This document shows, one piece after another, positions 36,933 through 46,412 of a stretch of DNA of 64,000 nt. The notes below the pieces were generated by a model. That model was not told the origin of the DNA and ran no database searches. It was given only the letters and a program-made list of their open reading frames with translations. Every line of letters begins with the position of its first letter. Position 1 is the first letter of the stretch. Location of the stretch: positions 2,138,033 through 2,202,032 of the forward strand of contig NZ_CP037899.1 in assembly GCF_007475525.1 (NCBI RefSeq), read 5' to 3'. Source of the stretch: Methylacidiphilum kamchatkense Kam1. GTDB taxonomy: Bacteria > Verrucomicrobiota > Verrucomicrobiia > Methylacidiphilales > Methylacidiphilaceae. Both the position numbers and the translations under genes were made by a program.

Positions 36933-38278
36933 TGATTAAATTTTGATCCATCATGCAAGAACTTTTTCTCTATTCTTTCTAAGGCAGCTTCTACCCTTTC
37001 CAAATGAGGAGATTTCAAGGGGATCACGTGGAATTTCCAAAAACGAGCTGATAGTCCACATAATATAACCCCTAAAGACACAAAAAGAAAAGAAGCTAAA
37101 GGGAATACTAGGTTAAACAGTATAAATCCTGCAACGGAAGTGCCAACAACAGTTCCAAATAAAACTAAAAACCAGCCAAAAGCTTTAAGAAAGGAAAAGC
37201 GTACAAATAATCTAGGAGCTAAAACAGAAAATAAAAAAAGGAACACAAAGGCCACTCCTTTAGGCGTTCTTCTTAAGAAATCTCCTTGGACTATCTGTCT
37301 TGCAGCTTCTAATTTTATTTCCACAGGACTCATCTTCCCCATATCCGTCTCTACCCAGTTGATAACAGCAGGATCTGTCACCCCAAGCCATACTTGCTTT
37401 CCATGAAGCAAATTAAGATCAAAAGCCGGTTTAATTCCTCGAGCCATTTCATCAGTATAGAGCAAAAAATCATCATATTTGATTCGAATGATTCCAGAGG
37501 GAAAACGCTTAAACCTCAACTGCATTCGTCCCTCTGAATCTAGTGGAATTCTTCTTAAAATATTTCCTGTGGAGTTGCGCAAAAGAAAAGCTTTATTCAA
37601 CCTTGCTTCTGAATTTTCTATGGATGCTTGCATGTAAGAAGCAGCAGCAACTAAAGTCAGGGAAGGAACTAAGTTGTCCTTGAGCTGAAAAAAAAGAGGC
37701 ACAGATCTGATTTTGCGTTTTGTGCCAACTCCTAGGTTATTAATTCCTACTGGATTGCCTACAGTCAGATCAGTCGATGGCCAGAATGCCGATCCATACT
37801 TCGGTAAGAGGCTTGGATCTCCACGAACCAAAAATTTTTCAAAGAGGAACTGTTGAGGCGCCAAAGACTCTGTTTTAAGGGCAGCCCCTGCAAAACATAC
37901 TCTATTTAACCTGCTGATTAATGATCGGAATGTTTCGTCAAAACTGTCCAGTCTCGGCCCTCGATCCGTAAATAAAATATCCAAAACCACACTTTGAGGC
38001 ATTTGAGGAATCAAACTTCTTAAAAAAAGAGAATATTCTAATCGGGGCCATGGCCAAGGCCGATCAACGGGAATTCTATCAATTTCTACTAAAACGAACT
38101 GTGTGTCTTTGGTAGGAGTAGGCAAATATTCCTGTAAATGAACAACCTTCTCTTCTATAGCATTGAAGAGCCCTACCCAACAAAATGTGCCAATGGCAGA
38201 ACCCCAGAAAAAACCTAAAATAGAAGCAAGTAACAGCCTTTTTTCTATTTCGACAGGAACTCTATTTAATACAGCCAT
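36929..38278 (-). CDS. CHASE2 domain membrane protein without output domain
   Basis: 449 residues. One N-terminal helix (LLLASILGFFWGSAIGTFCW) is followed by an extracytoplasmic CHASE2-type domain (TQFVLVEIDRIPVDRPWPWP, MPQSVVLDILFTDRGPRLDS, SFDETFRSLISRLNRVCFAG, and late LHGKQVWLGVTDPAVINW) and three C-terminal helices. CHASE2 normally feeds cyclases, kinases or adenylate enzymes. Here the chain ends shortly after the last helix with a coiled segment (LERVEAALERIEKKFL). It overlaps the ABC ATPase by 4 bases and may sense signals for that transporter (inference). Confidence 0.82.
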   Translation of the reverse strand: MAVLNRVPVEIEKRLLLASILGFFWGSAIGTFCWVGLFNAIEEKVVHLQEYLPTPTKDTQFVLVEIDRIPVDRPWPWPRLEYSLFLRSLIPQMPQSVVLDILFTDRGPRLDSFDETFRSLISRLNRVCFAGAALKTESLAPQQFLFEKFLVRGDPSLLPKYGSAFWPSTDLTVGNPVGINNLGVGTKRKIRSVPLFFQLKDNLVPSLTLVAAASYMQASIENSEARLNKAFLLRNSTGNILRRIPLDSEGRMQLRFKRFPSGIIRIKYDDFLLYTDEMARGIKPAFDLNLLHGKQVWLGVTDPAVINWVETDMGKMSPVEIKLEAARQIVQGDFLRRTPKGVAFVFLFLFSVLAPRLFVRFSFLKAFGWFLVLFGTVVGTSVAGFILFNLVFPLASFLFVSLGVILCGLSARFWKFHVIPLKSPHLERVEAALERIEKKFLHDGSKFNQ

Positions 38279-38552
38279 TTAATAATGAAACCACATTGAA
38301 AAAACAGTTTTCCAAGAGTTTTGACCTGGTTTCTTTCTGTTTACTTATGAAACAACCAAGTGATTTAATTTGAATATTTAGAACCAAAATGTCCAGAAAA
38401 TAACGAGCCAATCTTTATTTTTTCTTTGAGAGATTTTTCTTGATACGCTTCTTCTTTGTTTTATTTTTTAGAAGGACGCGATTGGCTTCTAGCTTCCAAC
38501 CCCTCATTTTCTCATTCAATCTGTTAAATTCTTTTTCTTTTCCTTTATCTTT

Positions 38553-39359
38553 TCATTGATCCAAATTTTTATTTTTCGAACATACTGCCTGTCGATTTGG
38601 CATTGAGAAAATCCCCAGGCTGGATGGCCCAAACATCCTTCTAATTCTTTCTTTTTTTTTGAAGCGTTTTGTCCAACACGACAATTCTTTTTGAATGATA
38701 GCGATTGGAAGAGCCTCGGTTTGCTTTTCTTCCAAATAACAGAGGGATTCTAGCAATTCTAAATCTTTTGCTTTGTAGGCCATCTGGGCAGCATACCACC
38801 TTTCCATTTTCTCTGGAGAAACGGAGTTGTTGGCATCAGGATGAAGGAGTCGAGCAATCGTCCTAAATGCTGCTTTAATTTTGGATTCGCGAGAATTTCT
38901 TTTCAGATTGTTATCTGGGATCTCATCTGTTTTTTCGTTGTTTGGAAGACAATCAGCACAAGCATCAGCTGAGACTATATTGGACAATTTCTTATTTTTT
39001 TTCTGTAAAAGAAAATGATACGAAATGGCAACACTGCGATTATGCAACAAACTATCCAGTTCCACTTCAAATATAAATTGTTTTAAGTCATTTATTTTTA
39101 GCTCGATATTTTTTAATTCGGCTGTTTCTTGAGGGAAGGTCGACTCTAGCCAAATGGTATATTGAGGCTTTTCAACAGATAGAAACTTTTGCAGTTTGCT
39201 TTGGACATTTTCCAGTTCTTTTTGGAGATACAAATATCTGATTTGCCAATTTTGCCTGATTTGTTTGTCGTCTATTGCAACAAGAGAAAAAGAGGCTTTG
39301 TTTTTATTTAAAGTCTGACGGTAGAGTGGAGAAATGATTGGTTTTTTCCCTTTCATCAA
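38553..39359 (-). CDS. J-domain-like protein
   Basis: 268 residues. The N-terminal 120 residues are coiled-coil-like (YLYLQKELENVQSKLQKFL). After a linker with a CADC motif, residues 158-210 (KIKAAFRTIARLLHPDANN, then WYAAQMAYKAKDLELLESL) fit the degenerate J-like domain with HPD at 173-175 that is seen in many bacterial molecular-chaperone-like hypotheticals. It is not a classical DnaJ. It is divergent from the tol operon. The target chaperone is unknown. Confidence 0.65.
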   Translation of the reverse strand: MMKGKKPIISPLYRQTLNKNKASFSLVAIDDKQIRQNWQIRYLYLQKELENVQSKLQKFLSVEKPQYTIWLESTFPQETAELKNIELKINDLKQFIFEVELDSLLHNRSVAISYHFLLQKKNKKLSNIVSADACADCLPNNEKTDEIPDNNLKRNSRESKIKAAFRTIARLLHPDANNSVSPEKMERWYAAQMAYKAKDLELLESLCYLEEKQTEALPIAIIQKELSCWTKRFKKKERIRRMFGPSSLGIFSMPNRQAVCSKNKNLDQ

Positions 39360-39527
39360 AGGAGATTTAAAACAATCTCCGAGGCAAAAAGATTAAAATG
39401 TTTTAAAAAAAAAGCAATCAAACAATTAAAAATCTACCAAAGTAATTCATCTCTTGAGAAAAGAAGGATCTTTGTTTTATTTTTTTAAAACCTTCTTCTC
39501 TTTGTCTACCCATTTGAAATAAAAAGA

Positions 39528-40261
39528 ATGAACGCGTTTTTTTTTCAAACCTCTGGTTTGATTTTTTCTTTTGAAAAAGCAACCCTAGCAACTAAGCTCA
39601 TTCTCCTATTTCTTTTGGGTGTCTCATCCATCAGCTGGACTGTACTTTTAATAAAACTGTGGCAAATCCACTCGGCCAAAAAACAGAGTCGAAAATTTTT
39701 GCGTAAGTTGAAAGTCTCCTCAAAATGGCTAGGCATTTTTTTAAGTAAAGAAAGTTATCCAGGCTCTCCCCATCACGCCATATACATGACTGGATGTAAA
39801 GAATTGTTTAACCTATACCATGGACAATCTGATCCCATGGAGGGATATTCTGAGAAATCTCTTTTAAAAATAAAAATTCCAGAAAAATCTCTCAAATTAA
39901 TTCAAGGAGCTATTGAAAGAGAAATTGGCAATCAGCTACTCCAGTTAGAAGACCAAATGATTTTACTTGCTACAGCAGCCAGTGGTGCCCCTTTATTGGC
40001 TTATTAGGAACAGTGTGGGGAGTGATGGACGCGTTCGGAGATCTAGCTCTTTCTGGAAAAGCCGCTTTGGCTACAATGGCTCCTGGGGTTTCAGGCTCTC
40101 TATTGTCCACTGTCATGGGACTTTTAGTTGCTATCCCTGCGCTTTTCGGATATAACTTCATTGTCGCTACTATTAAAGCTCTGACTATCGATTTGGAAAA
40201 TTTCGGAACAGAAGTCTTAAGTGAAATAGAAAAAAGATTTGTGGCGGAGGACTCCATCTGA
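39528..40261 (+). CDS. tolQ: TolQ/ExbB/MotA-family proton channel protein, frameshifted
   Basis: Inner-membrane stator of the Tol-Pal system. The 5' part has the first helix (LATKLILLFLLGVSSISWTV), a cytoplasmic region and AIEREIGNQLLQLEDQMILL, ending after ATAASGAP. The 3' part in another frame reads GTVWGVMDAFGDLALSGKAA and SGSLLSTVMGLLVAIPALFG. With one more T in the T3 at 39992-39994 it becomes SGAPFIGLLGTVWGVMDAF, exactly the TolQ/ExbB signature. TolR and a TolA/TonB-like gene follow, so an intact protein is expected and a sequencing error is likely. Confidence 0.88.
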
Positions 40262-40283
40262 TCTTGTAAGAGAGCCAAATAAG

Positions 40284-40715
40284 ATGAAAAAATTCTCAAG
40301 CAAATGGCGCTATACTGGATTTTCAGAACTGAATGTTACCCCTATGCTTGATTTTGCTTTTACCTTAATGATTATCTTTCTCATTACTACTCCGTTACTC
40401 GAACAAAATCTCGAGATTTCTCTACCATCTCTCAACTCCAAAAAAGAATCCTCTTTTTCTAATAGTCCCCTAGTTTTAGAAATAAACAAAAATGGGAAAA
40501 TAGTTTGTGATAACATCCCAGTGGATAAGGATACTCTAGAGAAGATACTTTTGGACAGAATACAAAAAGATCCTGAGTTAACGGTATCTCTTAAAATGGA
40601 CAAGGATCTAAAGTATGAAGAATTTTTGCCTTTTGTAGAAATACTTGAAAAAGCTGGAATAAAAAGGATAGGCCTTGTTCACAATGTCGATGAAAAGCAA
40701 ACAATCCGAAAGTAG
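40284..40715 (+). CDS. tolR: TolR/ExbD family protein
   Basis: Biopolymer transport protein, 143 residues from the ATG at 40284 (AAGAGAG upstream). A single helix carries the essential aspartate in TPMLDFAFTLMIIFLITTP, after the SELNV motif, as in all ExbD/TolR. The periplasmic part has PLVLEINKNGKIVCDNIPV. It is in the tol operon 22 bases after tolQ. Confidence 0.93.
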   Translation: MKKFSSKWRYTGFSELNVTPMLDFAFTLMIIFLITTPLLEQNLEISLPSLNSKKESSFSNSPLVLEINKNGKIVCDNIPVDKDTLEKILLDRIQKDPELTVSLKMDKDLKYEEFLPFVEILEKAGIKRIGLVHNVDEKQTIRK

Positions 40716-40803
40716 ACAAAAAAAATTACCCTTTGGACTTTACGCTGCTTGCCTAGATGGAATCTTTTACATTCCTCTCTTTTGTTTCTTTACCCAATAG
40801 CCT

Positions 40804-41606
40804 ATGTATGTAACGCATAGTCAAAAAAATAAAGATTTGCACAAAAGACACCTTTTTTGGAAAATATTTCTCCTCGTAGCTAGTCTTCATCTTGCTATCA
40901 TTTTAAGTTTTTTTTATTCCATTCTTTTAAAAAATCTACTCAACCAAAAACATCTTATTTCCAATTCATGCCTTCTTCTCCTTCCCGTGAGCCGTCAAAT
41001 GTAAAATTACATGCGGACAATACTCCAAAAGAAATGACTAAAAAAGTAGAAAAAACCAACGCTTCTTCTTTGAAAATCGCAGATGAGAGTCATTCCAAAT
41101 TTTCCTCTAACAGAAACACTATCAAAAGTTCTCAACGGAAGCATTCCATTGCCGACAAAGAATTAAAAAGATCCGATTCTTTGCCTCAACCGAAGCATAC
41201 GGTTGTTCCCGATCTGACCGAAGTCACTAGAAAAATCCCAATCCATCCCAACACTAGTCCACTAGAAGAAAAAGAAAATAAAAACCAGAATTTATCTAAT
41301 AATGAATCGGCAACGACCAGTACCGAATCAGGGGATTATGAACAATATTACTTGCTTATTCGTGAAAAATTATACTCTCTATGGGACCAACCAGTAGAGC
41401 TTTTGGGACTTGGACTTTCTGCTACAATTGAAATGACAGTGGAGAGTAATGGGAAGGTTCGACAATTTAAGCTAGTTCAAAGTTCTGGAAACGAAAAATT
41501 TGATCAAAGCGCCCTAGAGGCAGTAAAAAAACTCGAAAGCATTGGCGAACCAAGGCCCTCTACTATACCAGAAGTTATCACTGTCAAATTTCAAATGGCA
41601 GAATGA
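40804..41606 (+). CDS. tolA: TolA/TonB-like periplasmic energy transducer, frameshifted
   Basis: The N-terminal part (ATG 40804) has an anchor helix (FWKIFLLVASLHLAIILSFF) and stops after a short stretch. The second frame holds a charged, low-complexity linker and a C-terminal domain (YYLLIREKLYSLWDQPVELL, LSATIEMTVESNGKVRQFKL, then FDQSALEAVKKLESIGEPRP) of the TonB/TolA-C type. One more A near the A5 run 40946-40950 (or the A6 at 40928-40933) joins the halves. Together they give anchor, linker and TonB-C domain, the expected TolA organisation, between TolR and TolB. Confidence 0.8.
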
Positions 41607-42070
41607 ATCTTTTCGTTTTTGAATCTCATCGCTATCAACTCATCCTGCATGGGATGGATGAAATGCGCTTGACAAACTGGAAGGAGGGTATAAAAAGAGT
41701 TGAGAAACCTATTCAGGATATCAGTCAACACTTGACATTAATAAGCACTCAGTTCTTTCTGCTTTTATACCGATTTGTTAGTGTGCAATACCTTAAGAGA
41801 AAACGCATTACCCCAATTGGAGGACAATACTTTGTGCATGACTGTGGAAATTGTTCTATTCTTCCAAGAGTGCCTTTTCAAACTGAAGCAGAAAGGATTT
41901 TTCTTATTGTAGCAAACATCTTTGGAAGGCATACCTTTTCAAGAGAGATATTCAACTCTCAACCCCATAGGGAACAGCCCTTTCAATCCATCGGAAGGAT
42001 ACGAAAGAACAAACGGCTTATGCAATGGGAAACCTATTTCAGGCCAAATAAAAATAAGGATCTTTTCTAA
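41603..42070 (+). CDS. Hypothetical protein embedded in the tol operon
   Basis: 155 residues. The ATG overlaps the tolA-like stop (ATGA) and the stop lies 2 bases before tolB, so it fits the operon tightly. The sequence is basic and lacks a clear signal peptide or known motif (SHRYQLILHGMDEMRLTNW, then GGQYFVHDCGNCSILPRVPF with a CGNC pair). I do not recognise it. TolA normally sits next to TolB, so an extra gene here is unusual. An alternative is a non-coding gap with a chance frame. Confidence 0.5.
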   Translation: MNLFVFESHRYQLILHGMDEMRLTNWKEGIKRVEKPIQDISQHLTLISTQFFLLLYRFVSVQYLKRKRITPIGGQYFVHDCGNCSILPRVPFQTEAERIFLIVANIFGRHTFSREIFNSQPHREQPFQSIGRIRKNKRLMQWETYFRPNKNKDLF

Positions 42071-42072
42071 AA

Positions 42073-43218
42073 ATGACCCCTTTGCTTTTGTTTTTTTATT
42101 TTTTTATTATCCTTTTTGGTAAGCTCAATGCGCAGGTTGAAGTAACCGGTGGCAAAGTCAAGCTATCCTTGGGATCATTCGTTGGGAAAGAAGCTGAAGC
42201 CTGTCAAAAAATAATCTCAAAAGACCTGCTTCAGACCATGCTTATAGATGTTAGTGCTACGGGTAACGAACGCTATATTATTTCAGGGAGAATTTCTGGA
42301 AACGTTCTTGAAGGCATCCTTCTAGATAGAACCAAAAAAGAGGAACTCATTCATAAAACTTTTGCTGGAGGAGATATTAGGCAATCTTCTCATCTATTCT
42401 CAGATTCCATTTTAGAAACATTAACCGGTGTGAAAGGGTTTGCTACCTGTAAAATAGCCTTTATATCATCAGATACTGGATTTAAAGAGCTCTACTTGAT
42501 GGACATGGATGGAGCGGGTCTACAGCGGCTAACTTCTGATAAAACCATTAGCGCTCATCCGCGATGGAGTCACGACCGTACGATGATCGCCTATACTTCC
42601 TATAAAAGCGGTTATCCTGATGTCTACTTAATCAAACTTTCTAAGCATTCCAGAGTTCGATTCGCCTTTTTCCCTGGAGTCAATTCCGGCGCTGCCTTCT
42701 CCCCAGATGATAAATACTTGGCTTTAACCCTGAGCAAAGATGGCAATCCAGAAATTTATATCATGTCCATAGAGGGAGGTACTCCCAGGCAACTAACTCG
42801 GAATAGAGCCACAAACACATCACCCTGCTGGTCCCCAGATGGGAGTCAAATCGTTTATACCTCTGATGAAAGAGGAAGCATTCAGCTTTTTATAATTCCT
42901 TCAGAAGGAGGTACCTCAAGAAGACTGATTACAGGCAACACCTACAGTTCAGAGCCAGACTGGTCAAAGGATGGGAAAAAAATTGCTTTTAGTGCAAGAA
43001 TTGGCGGCCAATTTCAGATTGGAGTTTATGATTTAAACAAACAGGAAGCATCAATTCTTACAACGCAAGGTGGAGAAGATCCTTCATGGACTCCAAATTC
43101 ACGCCATCTTATTTATGAATCACATGGCTCCTTGTATTTATTAGATACAGTCAGCCGACAAACTGTAAAAATTGATTGTGAACTTAAAAATTGTTATCAG
43201 CCATCGGTCTCTCCATAA
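42073..43218 (+). CDS. tolB: TolB periplasmic beta-propeller
   Basis: 381 residues with an export signal (LLLFFYFFIILFGKLNAQ). The N-terminal alpha/beta domain is followed by WD/PD-type propeller repeats: YLMDMDGAGLQRLTSDKTIS, AHPRWSHDRTMIAYTSYKSG, GAAFSPDDKYLALTLSKDGN, CWSPDGSQIVYTSDERGS and DWSKDGKKIAFSARIGG. These are the TolB hallmarks. It binds Pal and TolA to maintain the outer membrane during division. pal follows 117 bases later. Confidence 0.95.
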   Translation: MTPLLLFFYFFIILFGKLNAQVEVTGGKVKLSLGSFVGKEAEACQKIISKDLLQTMLIDVSATGNERYIISGRISGNVLEGILLDRTKKEELIHKTFAGGDIRQSSHLFSDSILETLTGVKGFATCKIAFISSDTGFKELYLMDMDGAGLQRLTSDKTISAHPRWSHDRTMIAYTSYKSGYPDVYLIKLSKHSRVRFAFFPGVNSGAAFSPDDKYLALTLSKDGNPEIYIMSIEGGTPRQLTRNRATNTSPCWSPDGSQIVYTSDERGSIQLFIIPSEGGTSRRLITGNTYSSEPDWSKDGKKIAFSARIGGQFQIGVYDLNKQEASILTTQGGEDPSWTPNSRHLIYESHGSLYLLDTVSRQTVKIDCELKNCYQPSVSP

Positions 43219-43335
43219 TTTTCAAAAAGTCTCCTCTTTTTGCCTTTACAAGGTTTAGCGATTAGCAATAAAAATCATAAAAAATTTGAAAATAAGCCCC
43301 TTTTATCCATTCTTTATGTTCCCTCAGGCGGTATT

Positions 43336-43875
43336 ATGAAAAGACTTCTCCCTTTTTCTAAATACAATCCTTTTTTTCTTTTTTTCTTGTTTGCCTGTCT
43401 TCTTGCTTTTAGTTGGACAGGATGCGCCAAACACCCCAAAGGGAAAGAAAAACCAACAGCAGAAGAAGAATTTCTGGAAAGTTCTCCTTTACCAAGTCGA
43501 GGGGCATTCAATCCAGATTTTGACGTTGATTATTCTCCGTTTAAAGACCAAACGATCTATTTTGCCTTCGACAGTTCTGCTATTCCTGCTACCGAAAGAG
43601 GAAAAATTGAAAAAATAGCCCAATGGATGAACGATCATCCAGGCGATTCAATTCTTCTTGCTGGACATTGTGATGAAAGAGGAACTGAAGAATATAACCG
43701 TGGACTAGGCGAAAGAAGAGCTATTGCCGTTAGAGAATATCTAGTGGGACTAGGGGTGGCTCCGGAAAGAATACATACTATATCCTATGGGAAAGATCGA
43801 CCTGCAGCCATTGGACACACGGAAGCCGATTATGCCAAAAACCGCCGAGTCGAAATTGGAGAGATTCGCAAATAG
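43336..43875 (+). CDS. pal: Pal, peptidoglycan-associated lipoprotein
   Basis: 179 residues from the ATG at 43336. The lipobox is AFSWTGC (Cys30). The OmpA-like C-terminal domain has IYFAFDSSAIPATERGKIEK, LLAGHCDERGTEEYNRGLGE, RRAIAVREYLVGLGV and the terminal NRRVEIGEIRK, with the peptidoglycan-binding residues in place. It anchors the outer membrane to the wall. I reject the longer start at 43240, because the export signal begins at 43336. Confidence 0.95.
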   Translation: MKRLLPFSKYNPFFLFFLFACLLAFSWTGCAKHPKGKEKPTAEEEFLESSPLPSRGAFNPDFDVDYSPFKDQTIYFAFDSSAIPATERGKIEKIAQWMNDHPGDSILLAGHCDERGTEEYNRGLGERRAIAVREYLVGLGVAPERIHTISYGKDRPAAIGHTEADYAKNRRVEIGEIRK

Positions 43876-43941
43876 GCTTTTTTGTCCTCTCAAGAAATTC
43901 TTTTTTTGCATATTCTATTTTCTTTGATTCTATTTCGATTA

Positions 43942-45311
43942 ATGCAAGAATTGTTTGACTGGCAGGAAAACGAGGAGAAACAGACCATTAGTCCGACAGC
44001 TCCTCTAGCAACAAAAATGCGTCCTAGATCACTAGAAGAGCTTGTTGGCCAGGAAGAGATTCTTTTGCCCGGGAAGCCCCTTCGAAGACTAATAGATGCA
44101 GACAGGATTCAATCGATCATTTTATTTGGTCCTCCAGGAACAGGAAAAACGACGCTTGCGGAAATTATCGCTAAAAAAACGAAAAGTTTTTTGAAAGACT
44201 AAACGCTGTGGAATCTGGAGTAGCTGATTTAAGAAAAATTCTAAACAAAGCCTCGACACGCTGGAAAGAGCAAAAAAGAGGGACGCTTCTTTTTATCGAT
44301 GAGATTCATCGATTTAACAAATCGCAACAAGATGTCCTCCTTCCAGATTTGGAAACAGGCATCATTAAACTAATAGGAGCAACCACCCATAATCCATGTT
44401 TTTACTTAACAGCCCCATTGCTTTCCCGTTCCCAACTTTTCGAGTTTAAAGCGCTATCAAAAAAATCGCTAGAATTTCTCCTAAACCTTGCTCTCGCAGA
44501 TAAAGAGAGAGGACTTGGCAACTATGAAGCTAAAATTGATAAAGCAGCTCAAGAATTATTATTGGATATCTGTGAGGGGGACGCAAGACGCCTACTTAAC
44601 TACCTTGAGGTGGCTGTGCTCTCCTCTTATCAGGAAAATAAACAACCCTTAATCATTGGTATTGATGTCATTGAAAATTTAATCCAGAAAAAGACCCCAC
44701 GCTATGATCACGGCGAAGACGAACATTATGACACAATCTCTGCCTTTATTAAATCAGTGCGTGGCAGCGATCCAGATTCTGCTATTTATTGGCTTGCCAA
44801 AATGCTGGCTGCAGGCGAAGACCCTAGATTTATTGCTAGAAGGCTAGTGATCCTTTCGACCGAAGATATTGGGTTAGCAGACCCCAATGGCTTAACTGTG
44901 GCAATGGGAGCTTTCGATGCGATTGAAAAAATAGGTATGCCTGAAGGACGGATTCCACTTGCTTTTGCAACTATTTATCTTTGTTTGTCTCCGAAAAGCA
45001 ACTCCGCCTATAATGCTATCAACAAAGCTATGGAGTGGGTGGAGAAAAAGGAGACAGTTGAAGTCCCTCAATTTTTAAAAGATACCCATTATTCTTGGGC
45101 AACTAAACTGGGCCGTGGTATTGGCTATCTCTACAGCCACGATTTTAGGGATGCAATCAGCCCTCAACGATACGGTATTAAGCCAGGAACTTTTTACTCT
45201 CCAACGGATCACGGAAAAGAAAAAGAATTCTCAGAAAGATTGAAATACATAGAAAGCCTAAGAAAACAAAACAATCCGATGAATATTTCTGCAGAGGATT
45301 CGATTACTTAG
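43942..45311 (+). CDS. rarA: RarA/MgsA replication-associated AAA ATPase, frameshifted
   Basis: Fork-associated ATPase that recruits recombination/replication proteins at stalled forks. The 5' part has PRSLEELVGQEEIL and Walker A ILFGPPGTGKTTLAEIIA. The 3' part has Walker B LLFIDEIHRFNKSQQD, GATTHNPCFYLTAPLLSRSQ and late RGSDPDSAIYWLAKMLAAGE and ARRLVILSTEDIGLADP, the RarA hallmark. The frames join with one more T in the T6 run 44187-44192, giving KSFFERLNAVESGVADL. I use the ATG at 43942. As the break sits at a homopolymer in an otherwise full-length gene, an error is likely. Confidence 0.88.
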
Positions 45312-45380
45312 AGCGACTTTTTTTACAACCGTTGTTGACTAAACTGATGAGCGTTCATGGAAAATTGCTAAAGAAATAAG

Positions 45381-46412
45381 ATGCAGTTTAAAAATCCCCA
45401 AATCCTTTTTGGCTTGTTGCTTTTGCCTCTTTTTTTATTTTTATATTATCATCAAAACTCCGCCTCAAAAGCCACTTTTGCCCACTTATTCAAAGTTTTC
45501 TTTTCCCACCAAGGAGTTGAAATTAAAAGAGAAGAGAGCCAAAAGAACCCTATTCCCTGGCTCTTCCTCCTTTCTTCAATCCTTTTTATTGTCGCTTTAT
45601 CCAGACCCCAATGGGGGGAAACAGACATCGAGTTGCTTCAATCAAACAGCGATTATCTCCTGGCTATAGATGTATCTAAAAGCATGTTAGCAGAAGATAC
45701 CGTTCCCTCTAGACTGGAAAGAGCAAAACTGCTTGCTTCCAATTTTATTGCCAAACTTCAAGGAGAAAGAGTCGGATTGCTCGCTTTTACTAGGAATGCA
45801 TTTGTAGAAGTCCCTTTTTCAACTGATTATGATTTAATCCAAGAAATGATTTCAGCATTGTCCCTAGATGATTTTTCAAATGGAGGAACAAGTTTTGCTG
45901 CCATGATGGAAGAAGTGCTTCTTTTTTTCTCTTCCGAAGAAAGGCATAAAAAAATACTTATTCTTTTCAGTGACGGCGAAGACCATGGGGGGAGATGGGA
46001 ACAAAAACTTACTGAATTGAAAAAAAATGGTGTTCAAGTGCTAGCCATCGGCATTGGTTCGTCCAACGGGGCATTAATAAAAAATTCCAATGGGGCGCTC
46101 TATAAAGATTACAATGGTCAGCCTATAGTCAGCTTTTTCAATCCTTCTTCATTGGAACTTATTGCACACTCTACTGGTGGTATCTATGTCCAGGCTGATA
46201 AGTGGCTTGACATTGTCCCTTTGGTTCAAAAGATGGTAAAGAGTCCAGAGTATTCAAAAAATAAAGAAAAAATGAAAGTACTTGCAGAAAAATACATTTA
46301 CTTCCTTTTACCAGCATTGTTGCTGGCCATAGCTAGTTTTTATTGGGAATTTCCTCGTCATGAAAGATTCATTATGGTTAATAAACCCGGTGCAAAAGGA
46401 AAAAAAAATTAA
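45381..46412 (+). CDS. BatA/BatB-like von Willebrand factor A membrane protein
   Basis: 343 residues. Two N-terminal helices (FGLLLLPLFLFLYYHQN and IPWLFLLSSILFIVALSRPQ) precede a VWA domain with the MIDAS motif DVSKS (in LLAIDVSKSMLAEDTVPSRL) and GLLAFTRNAFVEVPFSTDYD, ILFSDGEDHGG. A terminal helix (YFLLPALLLAIASFYWEF) anchors the other end. It belongs to the Bat (aerotolerance-type) operon together with the next two genes. MoxR, usually nearby, is not in the window. Confidence 0.88.
   Translation: MQFKNPQILFGLLLLPLFLFLYYHQNSASKATFAHLFKVFFSHQGVEIKREESQKNPIPWLFLLSSILFIVALSRPQWGETDIELLQSNSDYLLAIDVSKSMLAEDTVPSRLERAKLLASNFIAKLQGERVGLLAFTRNAFVEVPFSTDYDLIQEMISALSLDDFSNGGTSFAAMMEEVLLFFSSEERHKKILILFSDGEDHGGRWEQKLTELKKNGVQVLAIGIGSSNGALIKNSNGALYKDYNGQPIVSFFNPSSLELIAHSTGGIYVQADKWLDIVPLVQKMVKSPEYSKNKEKMKVLAEKYIYFLLPALLLAIASFYWEFPRHERFIMVNKPGAKGKKN

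Noticed and set aside
37019..37034. Possible third parS (GGATCACGTGGAA) within the CHASE2 gene
   Set aside because: Same partial match as at 23081; both encode FHVIP and lack arm symmetry.
38415..38519. Small lysine-rich frame downstream of the J-domain-like gene on the minus strand
   Set aside because: About 34 codons of A-rich sequence dominated by Lys, no recognisable family; likely compositional.
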